DNA of 64,000 nt, from positions 8,835,246 to 8,899,245 of the forward strand of contig OX453273.1 in the NCBI GenBank assembly GCA_949710005.1. Direction: 5' to 3'. A model generated the notes under the pieces. That model saw nothing but the letters and a program-made list of their open reading frames with translations, was not told the origin of the DNA and made no database searches. The stretch is from Ricordea florida (taxonomy: Eukaryota > Cnidaria > Anthozoa > Corallimorpharia > Ricordeidae). A program made the position numbers and the translations under genes. Shown here one piece after another: positions 24,601-36,600 of this stretch (position 1 is the first letter of the stretch; every line of letters starts with the position of its first letter).

Positions 24601-27600
24601 TTACAAATTTCAATTATTTATTGGTTAACTCCTCTGCAGTGCGGTTTTTTGGATTCGTAATAGTATTCAGATTCAACTTAAATTCTTTTGGACTCCAAGA
24701 ATCACACAATCTTGGACTTAACCTATGAAATGCACTTTGAGAAAATTGTGCCATTCTTACCTGCCAATCTCCTATGCAATACAAAACTAAGGAATATAAA
24801 AAATTGAAAACTGCTATGACTGCAACAAGCAATACTTACCTTGAGAGAACTCCATGATTTTAACAAGTCATTTGCGATCAAGGCCACGCCTACATCACCA
24901 TTCTCTGAGGATCTCTCGTCTTCTGACTTCCCATCATCCTCTGAGAGGTCATCTGAAGACTTCCCAGAGCTCTCTGCAACCATACTGGCTTTCACTGCTG
25001 CAACTGTATCCATCTTCCTAGCAGTAAACTCAGCAACTTCCGCATCCAGAGAGTCATCGTCTGATTGGTCCTTGTTAGAACACTGCCTCTCAAATAATGG
25101 TCGGTGCTCCTTGACTTTCTCTTTGTCAAGAGATTTTGTCAAACTCTGGGTGTCATAGTCAGTATCTTCTGTCCCTGCTGTACATTCAGAGTAGGCAGGG
25201 CTGTTGCCATGGGAATCCTGCCCACTGCTGGATCCCACCTCTCCCAATGGCGAAGTGGAAGCAGCCCACTTTCTTACCACTTTAATGACCTTACTGTCCT
25301 CTAGTTGATTCTTGGTGGCAATCGGTAGATACTTGAGCGTTTCCATTAGCTGGTGATCGGCAATGCATCGAGTTAGCAATTAAGGTAACTATGACTGGTA
25401 AGGCTTGTTGAGATACACAGTAAAGAATGGAGAAAAAACACTGCGAGAGAAGTGGTAAACGTCACCCATGACATGATGCACATACATTTACAATTACATG
25501 AATGTAAATATAATTATTAGAATTTCATATAAGTGCACTGCAGTGGAAAGAGATTTAATAAATAAAAGATCCTTACAGTTATGTAGGCAATGTTAAGCAG
25601 TTACAAAGACCTGAAAAAATTCAGGCTTGAACAGGATTTGAACCGATGACCTTGTGACACTGGTGCAATGCTCTAACAAACTGTCAAAAGAGATGACTTT
25701 GTATATATTTAAATTTATGTTCACAATTTCACATTTGTAAATATCACTGATTTAAGTTCAAACGTCCTCTCTGTAAATACCTCTAGTTTTCTTAGCTGTT
25801 AGTAAGTGATTAGTTAATTGCAAACGACCCCACAAGCTCATGTAGCTGTATCTATCTATCTAGCTATCAAGTCAACTGGGAACTGGTCATTTATGAGTTC
25901 ATAGCCATTAAAGATGAAGAAATGAACGTAAATACTGTATAATTTATGAGAATTTCATACACTGCGGTAGAAAGATATTTTAATAATAATTTACAATAAT
26001 TTACAATTACATTTTATAAATTAAACCCTTTGAGCCTTAATGTCAAGATTTACACCTGTATACATATTCTTCTTTGTGATACCCATTCACCAGTAATGAG
26101 AATTTTTAATTTTATATCTTCACAGTTCATTATTGGTGATCATTTCCTAATAACTTATATTTTCCCCATTGGTATTCATTACTATAAACTGATATCACTT
26201 GGAGAAAATGGATACTTGGACAGTGCTCGAAATTAGCGGTTGCCTGGTTGCCCGAGACAACTAAAACTTCATTCGGGCAACCATTTTTTAGGAAAAATGA
26301 AGGGCTAGTTGCCCGAGAAGAATTCGTCGGACAACCCAGGAAAAAATTGAAGTACTTACACTACTGGGATGCGTAACAGAATAAAGAACAGAAGCAATAA
26401 CTTGAGACACGAAAACAGCTCTAAATGCGAGGTTTATCTCCTGATCAATACTGATAGATGGATGAGGATCCATGACAATTTGTAAAAAACAGGAAATGGA
26501 AGGTTGTAACCCTTAATTGAACGCATTTCGTTCGATTCAATAAGACACGATAAGCTTCTCGTGTTGTCTTCAAACCCTGACCTCCTCGAAATATTTTGGT
26601 GCACACGTATTTAGTCTTTTCTGGGGCATTCTGGGATCCGTGCTTACAGATCTTTCAAGTGACAATTTTGAGTTAAGAGTAATAATTGTTAGCTTTATAA
26701 TGAAGTAAATGGGTGGGTTATACTTACTTTGTTTGAAATATTAAATACTTATTATTTGCAGCACTTCGAAAACTCTGGAAACAGGGCTTACTGATAGGGG
26801 TATTATTTCTCTGGTCAAACCCTATAACTAGGCAAAAATCATAGAACATGTTAAGGGCAACCAAGTCCTTATCAGGGCAACCAAAGTCAGGGGCCAGGTT
26901 GTCCGGCATTTGCCATAAGGACAGCCGGGATTTTTTTCTTATTTCAAGCACTGCTTGGAGTTCGAAGGGTTGAGAATGATTCAGTAATACTTTGATCTAT
27001 TTAAAATATTTTGTCAAAACAATCTCGGTATATAAGAATAAATCATATAACTGCACTGTACTGCTGTTAGAAACACACCCTGTCCATGTAATAGAGAATT
27101 TGACCATATAAGAATGAACAGAATTTTAGCAATTGTGATATAACCTAAAAAAAAACAGAGTGGGACAAAAATCTTTCTAACTTTGCAACTTAGCCTGTTC
27201 TTTTTCCAGGTTAAATAACAATAATTGCTAAAATTGTTTACATAAGGGTCATGTGTTGTTTCTGTAGAACATGTTACCTCCTTCTTAAGTTTTGCCTTTT
27301 TCCCTCCACCATCCACCATCCAACTCCAGAGTAGTGACAGCCCTTGATACCTCAAGAATCCCCTAAGACATGACTGATCGCTGGTGTGCTATGGACAAAC
27401 ATGGACATGTTTTTGTAGTTAATCACAAAAAAGTCTAATCCAGATTTAAACATTAAATACATGTAATCTCAACAATGGAAGGGGTGATGAATGGTCCATT
27501 AAAATTTTTAACTGCTCACAAAATTTTACCTTTGCTCGATTTGCTTGCAAAATTTAAACGAGTGCTCGCTTGCTCGTGCTCCCTAAATTTTTGCAGTTGC

Positions 27601-30600
27601 TCGCATGCTTGCAAAGCAATTTTTTACCTCTGCTCGTGCTCGGAAAAAAATAGCCTGCTCGCATTGCTCGCAAATGCTCGCAAAGACCATTCGTTACCCC
27701 TCATGGACATGAGATACTCTTCAGCATCTCTCAATTAGTTCTACCTGTTTGACCATCCAATAGACCTATGATGCCTTTATCAAAAGCTTGACACCAACAA
27801 CAACAAGTTTTATTTGTTCACATCAGATGTAGTTATTACTTAGCTGGCTTGCAAATAGCAAAGAGCTAATAACAGCAAGTCAGGCAGTTGACAAACAATT
27901 TTACACAATTTTACACAGTAAGTAAATATTCACATAAAATAACAACAAGTACCGTAGACATAACACTTTGTGCTTTCAAGCATCTAGGTAAAGGAGTAGT
28001 AATTAGATGCCTGGATTTGGAGCACAAAAACGTCAAAGATCATTCTGTGTGAATCATGAAAGATCCTCCTCCATATTGCACAAAGTACACTGAACAACAG
28101 TGACAATACCTGCAAAATTTTGAGCAGCATCACTCTTTGCTTCGTGGTCTCGGCTCGCACCATAAGTCGTGACAACTTCAGCGCCTGGTCACTGTTGGTT
28201 AAGCCTCTCTGTTCACCTAGAAGTTTCTCCACTTCATCTTCAAGCTTCAAAAAGAAAAAGAAACAGTAATACAGTACAGTAATAAAAGAAGTTTTGATCC
28301 AGTTCCTACCACAGGAAAAAATCCTAAATTCCCAAAATTGGTAACTAAATGGTAACTCAAAATTACCAATATAAAACCAACAATTTACCAAAATTAGGGA
28401 AAACTAAAACTGGACATTGCAAGAAGGCAACTTGGTAAAGGTAACTTCCCAAGTTTAATGTTTTTGTAAATTGGTAAAACCTTGGTAAACAGTGTTTTAA
28501 GTGCCAAGTTCAACTTTAATTTGGTATTACCATGGAAAGTGCATTGGTAAAAACATACAAAGAAACAAACAGTAAAATCACAAGCTTGGGATAAACTCGG
28601 TATGGAGAATTTTAATTTGGGAAAAACTTGGTAATGCTGGTGTTAAAAATGCCAGAATTCCCAGTCTGATTTGATAAGGGAGGTAACCCACTCATTTGGG
28701 AAAATGTTGGGAAAACTACAACTTTTAAAAAGCCAGGCAACAGACTTAAAATCCCAAATTTGGGATGAGAGTTAATTTGAGGAAAACTTGGGAAATGTTG
28801 GTGTTAGAAATTGATATGTCAGAATTCCCAGTTGGATTTAATTTGTGGGGGTATTAAATAACTAAGTTGGGAAAACTACTGTTAATAAAGCCAAGTAACT
28901 GACAGTTTACAACTTGGTATGCAGAGTATTTGATTTGGGAAAAACCTTGTATTGTTAACATTGGACTTAAAAAATGCCAGAATAATCACAGTTCATGCAA
29001 TGACAGACATTAAAATCCCAAATTTAGGATGAACTTGGTATACAGAGTATTCATTTTTGAAGAACTTGGGAATGCCTCAATGCTGGTGTTACACAAATGC
29101 CAGATTATTCCCAGTTTAATTAAATGAAATGAAATGGTAATAAAACAAAGCACAGGGGTAGCTTATTTCCATTCAACAAGCCAATCTGTTCTTTTGATTA
29201 ATCAGATGCAAAACCAATATTCAAGCTTTGTAATCAGACAACGGAAATTGGAAAAATTTTCAATCTTCAAAGTCTGATTTGTAAGAAATTAAACCACAAA
29301 GATGTTGCATGCTTTTTAATTAAGGATTGCTACTTTGATGCAAAGAATTATGCTGGCTTTGTATCACATTAAACTTGAGATCATAATTATAATGTTCCAA
29401 TTCACGCTTCAGAATTGTCTTTTTGAAGCTGTTTACCAGTAATGAAAGATGTGTGGTAACTTGGAATTCAAAGTGTGTCCTGTAATTCCCACATTCCATT
29501 TGACATCCAGCTTCCCTGAAGTTTCTTTATTATGCAGTCCCAGTGTACACTATGGATAGTGGAAGTTTCCTTAATGAATTTGTTTCCCCCTGGCCATCTT
29601 GGATGTTCCTTTAAGAAATGAAGTCCAACTGTCTTATCATCTTCTTGAACAGAAATAATTCTGGCTATCCACTGAGCATCATTTTCACCAAGAATGAGTA
29701 CCATGTCTTGTTTCTTTGGGTAAAAAGGAACAACCACAAATGTTTTATGAGATGGTAAAGAAGGCATGTCAAAGTCTATTAAGACAAAATGATGAGGAAT
29801 GGATTGGTCTGGCCATGGATAGAGTATTACTTTTCGCAAAACATCAATACTATTCACCAATTGAACAGTTTGGGACAAACAAAGGCATTGGCTTTGGCTA
29901 CCAGGGTGATATCTTTTCTCACCATTGTCATTTGTTGCATGCTGGTACAACTGAACTTCCACAAACAAATGCACACTTTCTGCAGCATCGGCACTCTGAA
30001 TCATCATTGAATGAAAGTCACTTATTCTGCCTGTTCTTTCCTCATTGTTCACTCGCAGCAATGCATTTTCTCCTTTTCTGTATAGCATGCTAGGGACACC
30101 AGGTTCTTTTGAAGGCTTTAGAAAGCTCTTACATCTTTTAGTGGCTGATGGTAGAGTGTGTAATTCAATCTGTGCCCCACGAGAAGAAATGTCCTGGAAT
30201 ATTTCTTGTCGTTGAGATTCAGAAATCTCTTTAAAGCCTTTGTTCTGGCTACCAATTAGTATTCCACCTTGGAGATGAACAAGATTGTCACATGCATGTA
30301 CAATTAGATAGTCACCTTTGACTAATGAGGAAACTTGTTTTAACTTTAGGGCAGAATCAATTTCCCTCTGTGTTAAAATGGGTGTGTCCTTTTCCCTATT
30401 TTTGGCAATATCCAAATTCTGAAGGACTTCTCTCATCATTTCATTGTCACTGTAAGTCTTCTCGATGTTGCGGTGATTTGTTGATTGGTTAACATACCGT
30501 TTAACAGCTCTTTCTAGGTCAAAAACCCAGTAATTATCTGGTGAAGAAAAGCGGTAAATATCTTCAGCAACATGAATCAAATTGTGCTCTGTAATGACAC

Positions 30601-33600
30601 AAGCAGCCAAACCAAATGTCTCCTCCACCATAATGTTGTGACGCCAGGCTAGTTTACTGAACAGTTCGATATCCTTGAAAGTCCAGCCATGAGTACGACA
30701 ACAATTATAAACCATTGTAACCATCTGCACAAGTAGTTTCCAACACTGAAATTCATTAGCAGGCATTTGGTCATACAGAATAACTTCAGAGGCTGGAAAG
30801 CAGAACTTTTGATAGTCTTCTGCTTTCCAGTATCCAAGTCGTGCTGTTATTCCACTTGGGTACCGAGAGGCCCTCATTTCTGGAGTCCATGGAAAGTTGG
30901 AGAGTCTTGATTCAATGAGGTCTTTGTTTACATTTCCAGTATCAAGTAAGCACCGCAAGTGCTTCTTGACTGGATTCATTGGTAAGTTGTGCATCAAATC
31001 AATGACAGTGTCTAACAGTACATCAAACCCATACAGCTTATAAAGAGTAACAAGTTTGCTTAGACCAGTAAATCCACTGTCTCTTGAGACTCTATTCCAA
31101 GCTGCTCCCACTTCTTCATCTGCTTTCTTTATAACAGGAATTGACTCATCCATGGTTCTACTTGCCCATTTGTATCTTGCATGATACCTACAGTTTCCAT
31201 AGTAATAATGAGGTAAACCTGGTTCCAGTGGTGTACCAGAGACATGACATCGACAGCAAGATTTCTTCCCAGTACGTTTTACTTTAGTTACCTCACTCTG
31301 TCCTGGGTGGTAACCAGTCCAGAGCAATATAAGATGGCGAATGACTGCTATTCCACTCTGTATTTCAAAGTCAGGAAAGTCAGCAGCATAATCAACTTCA
31401 ATTCCCTCAATGAAGCCATTCACAATTTCATCAGTCAAGGGTGTCAGAAAAGGGTCTAGGAACTCAGGGGTTTCATCTGGGGTTTTGAAACAGGGCACAA
31501 ATCCCACTACAAATACTTGGTCAGCATGATTTCGTTTGTCTTTAGACATGTTTGCAATTTTCACATCAATTACTCCAGTGCTATGACCCCCAGATGTTCC
31601 AAAGGGACTGAAACCATCCCAGTGTGCAATGTAAACAATGTTTCTAGGATCTCCATGTGCATACTTGGGTACATGATTAAACACAATTCGACAATTAGAG
31701 CAAATAATGTCAACTGTGCCATCTTCAAGAACATCATGAGAAGCAATTTCTGGTGCAGAAATTACTGTTGTCTGTTTTAACTCTTTGCAGTGTGGACAAA
31801 TAGCAGGCAGTAGCCATTCAATGTCCCTGTCAAAAAACCATGAGTACTGGGAAAAGCGTGAGCCATCCCACAGCTCTTTTTTGATTGGCCAACCCTGAGT
31901 TTCACCTCTTTCATAATTGTTAAACCAGTGTTCCTTCTGTCTCCAGTGATCAAGCATGGCACTGCATGTAACTAGATTTCCATACCACCTTTTCACTTTG
32001 TTGGAAAGCCCCAGGTAATAGAAATAAATAGAACCAGGTTCTCCACAGTGCCTACACTTATCAAAAGACGATGTCATTATGTCCCACTCTCTCGGATGTT
32101 GGTCACTCATACAGATGAAATAGTTCTTAGGTGATTCATAACCAACTTTTTTCAGAATGTCCTGAGTTTCTGACCAAGAAGTTGGCCATCTGTCCTTCAT
32201 TTCCTGTTCAGTTATAACAAAGTCTTTGGCCCATTTCAGCCAATCCTCAAATGACTTTATAGAATCTCCTTGTTGTTGCTTTAAGGGTAATGCATTAAGT
32301 ATGGCCTTGACAATTTTTTCATCCAATTCCGCTTCACTTGTCTGTGTCTCTTCGTCAAAAAATTCTGGAGAAGGGCATTGAAACACACTATGGGGATCTT
32401 CATTATTACCAGCAGTATCACTACCACCACCATCATTATCATCATCATTATCACCATCATCATCATCATCATTGTCATCAATGTCATCATCATTATCATT
32501 ACAGGAAAGTTGTGTGCCATCCATAACATCCTCATTACCTGTTTGGGAACAAAAGGGAGAACTGGTTGTAGCTGTTAAAAGTGCTAGCACATTCACGAGA
32601 ATTCCCTTAAATTTGTCAAATCGATGTCTGCTTAAGAGCATCATGGTGACAAGAAACACAGGACATCACAAACACAGTTCCTGGGGTAGACAAGATTGCA
32701 TCATGTTGCAATTACTTCACTGATCAAATTTCTTATATTTTGTTTACGCAAGGCAAGTGACTGAATTAGTGAGAAACTGAGCCCCACACAGTATTAACTT
32801 TGTGGTACCAAGTCGTTTATCATTAATTATGCATAGCTTCGTGCATTTACCTGTGATTTGAGGCCCTTCTCCACTTCCTTCGTCACCCCTCGTTTCCAAC
32901 TGTTCGTTGTTTCTATGAATGTGCAATTCTTCATCTGCTTTGCGGTGATACTGATAAGTTGAGCGAGAAACGGCTTTTCCACTACAATTGTAAACGATAC
33001 AGTAGCAATGGGCGTGTCGATAATCGCGGGCATCACATCGACACGAGGTTGCTGCAGGCATATAAAACTCGCAAAGCTCTCGATGGCATGAAAATCGATC
33101 ATATTACAACAAATTCTTTGTCCCAAAACAGCACGGGTTCACAAACGAAGGACCCGACGGCAACACATCAGCATTCTCGTCCCCAGATCGAGCCCTCTTT
33201 TTTGTCACTTGGTCGACGTTTGACTCGCGTTTGATTGTCGACTGGGTCGTCAAAATGCGCCTGTGGTTTAGAGTTCATCTGCTCTGTATTCATTTTGATG
33301 GGCTAAAAGTTGAGTTTCAGACGTGGCCAGTTTCGCTGTCAAAATTTCGATCCATGGTCATAGAAAGAGCAATGGAACATTTTAAAGACTCAAAATGCAT
33401 TTTCGTGGAAGAGGAACTGCACAGGTTGAGAAATGAACTAAGCGAGATTGCAAGCGTTTTAGAAGATAAATGTCGACTTTTTGTCATGGGAGCTGGTTCC
33501 GAAAACCCAATAGAAGTGAAAGATATGAGTACTGTCCACTGGGATGCCGACATTTTCCTTTCCGTCCGCGAATGGAATGATGGATATGACACGGAGATTG

Positions 33601-36600
33601 TGTCGACTGATCAAGATTCAGATGAAGAAATTGAAAATTGTGAAGGATGGCTGCTTGAAGGTGAGAAGTACTAAAAATAGTTTGAGTTTTGATTTTGGTT
33701 AGCCTTCCTGTGATTATATATATAGGGAATAATATCTCCAAGCGCCAAAGTATTGTCCTCTTATTTTAAATAAACACACTGCATGTACGAATAGAGCTGT
33801 CAAAATGGCGCGTAATTATCGAAGGCGTTGATTGGCTCTCGGCAGAAATCCCATCTTTCTCTCTGCACCGCGCCGTGTTTTGGCGCGCTTTGTGGCTTTC
33901 GGTTTCGGGGAAGACAAGATGGCTTCGAGCGGGCAAAACAGCGCAAAATCTTCTTGTTCATCACCAAAGAGTGCAAGTACTTTAGACCAAGATTTGGAAG
34001 GTAAAATCTCGTTACTTTATTAGCAGTTAGTTTCAAAGCTTTTAACTATGGTAAGGTCAGTGTTGATTTTGTGTACAACACGATGTTTTCCCCTCCAGGA
34101 AACGTCTGTTTCCAAGTTTAATTTGAGCTACGAGGCCTGTGGTTGTCTTACCTGAATCATTTTTGCCAAAATTTCTTTAGAATGGGACACAGATGACGTT
34201 TTGCAGTGGTTAGACAGCCAAGGGTTAGGTGGTTTTAAGATTGGTTTTCGAGGTAAGCCGAAATCTTTTTGTCGTCACTGTTAAATGAAGTCGATCTTGC
34301 GTGTATGATAGTTCTGACCACTCAAACCAAAGCTAATGAGGAAATTAACTTTCTAGAAAAACATGTCAATATTCATTTCAATATATATTAAACTACATCG
34401 CAATAAAAGTCAAAACACATCACACACATTTTTTTGCTTGTACCCAACGCGAACTGTACAGCTTTTTTGCTGTGATTTAGAGAAAATTCTGCCAATATAA
34501 GACTTTTCGGGAAAGTGTGAATCGAGAATTTAAGGAATAAAATAGAACGTTGGATTGAACTTAAATCTTTTTTTTATGTTGGAATATCTTCGTTGTGTAA
34601 ATTTGACAGATTCAATATATCTAATTTCTCTTTTTATGCACAAATTTGCACCATTTTCCCCGTAAGCAGTTTTTCAACACACTTTATTTTTGACCTTGTA
34701 GAACAAAAGATTGATGGGATGTGTCTGAAAGAAGGATTATCAGATGCTGAACTAAATTGCTGCAAGGTTGTGACAGTTGGAGACAAAAAAATGATCAGGA
34801 GAAAACTCCAGGAATTAGTAGGTATGTTTTTAATACAAAGTTGGCAGATGTTACTGAACAAGCAAAGAGTAATTATTTAAAACCCAATTAAATAAAAACG
34901 TCAAATTTCTTTCAGGTGATGAGTCGACACCAAAAATGCCAAGACTACACAGAAGTAGGAAAAAATCCATTGTCCTCTCCCCAGAACAGAAACAGGACTT
35001 ACTTCGAAGGTAAGACTTATTTTGATTACTATTAACTTATTTTCTAGTGTCCTTTAGAGCACTGGAACAGAAATGTCACTAAACTCTTTCACTTCTAATA
35101 GAACTGAGAAGAAATTCACCTTAGTAAATGACATATGACAAAGCTCTGAAAAAGAATTAGCCAATTTCATACGGTGAGGACTGAGTATATGGTATATTCT
35201 GACTACCAGTATATGAGTTTTGTGTTACCATCATCAAATTTGAGGGACTCGTACCCAGAGCTCACAGTATGAAATTGGCTAATTGCCAGGCTTTAATTGG
35301 ACTTGAAACCATGGCTTTTGCAAAATACTGGTGCAAACACTCTACCAGTTGAGCTATCAAGCCACACAGTTGTGAACCAAGTCAAATTTTTAATTCAGTA
35401 ATACCTGTACGAATGAGACAAGAAGTGGGTATAGCAATGTATCAAGGTAGTTAATTATCTTATTTGCTTATAGACGGAAACAAGTTCACAGGAAAACGGT
35501 AACTGCATTTCCAGGAAACAGTATACCTATATTACGGGGTAACCCATGTGCCCAAAAGCAATTTGAAGAACTAACAAAAGAATGCCAAGGACTTCTGAAG
35601 GCTGAAGTTGGTTATGATGAAGGTGGGAATTAGTTCTTATCCTGCTCCTGGAACTTTGTAATTATTTGAAATGGATACACATGTTGTTGACCTTAAAGGG
35701 CCTATAGCACAATATTGCACCAATAACGCTTGCCACAAACCAAAAAAAAGGGACAAGCAGGAAAATAGCTCTGGCAACAAAGTTTAGTGATAATTGGTCA
35801 TGTGACCAGTTTATGCAAAGGGCCTACTATTATATCTTACTTTATGATCATTAATTTTCTTTTAGAGGAACTAAGGCGGCACATCAGATCAATACTTGAC
35901 GAAAGACGAAGGATGGTAAGGGAAGGATATAATTATGAGGTATGTCAGCACAGGTGTGCACAGAAATAAGGGTACATTACTTTGGTAGAATCCAAGATTG
36001 CATTTTTAATCTCAGACCACACAAATACTTTGCTCCCAAAGAATCAAAGAATTATCAGAAAGTTGATTTTTTTTGCCATGACATCTCAGTAAACACTGTT
36101 CATGCTAAAAATAAAATATTATTAGGTATTTATTTTCCATCAAAGTTTTGCTAGACAAATTCATTGCAGTGTACAAAAGCCTTCTATACAGGCTGGCATG
36201 CCAGTTAATTCAGTTTTTGTTAATTTCTTTTAACCCAACATTCATTTGGTGCAATATTTACTTCTATATATAGGAAAAAAGTTCTACTGATGAAGAAAGT
36301 AAACCCTCACAAAGCCAACAGGATAAAGAGAAGGGAAGTTTATCTGACAATGGCAGTTATGAGGACGATGAGTACAATTACTCACAGAGGCCAAAAGAAA
36401 CAGAGGAGAAGAGCAATGATTGTAGAGACACAGTCATTCAGTTACCAGGTAACATGATGAGTATGTAGCAAGCTGTTTTCAGTTCTGATTTTTAGACCAA
36501 TTTACTTTACTCACAGCTAACATTTAAAATCTCCAATTATTTTCATTTCTCTCCTTCAAGCCTGCAAATAACTGTTGGTCATCGGTCAAATGACCATTAA

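Noticed and set aside
32281..32578. His-, Ile- or Met-rich ORFs overlapping the transposase
   Set aside because: Shadows of the Asp-rich low-complexity codons of the real frame.
32540..32659. Start of the transposase at the ATG at 32659
   Set aside because: This stretch reads better as intron: a donor at 32850 and an acceptor at 32539 join in phase and bring in a zinc-finger-like first exon.
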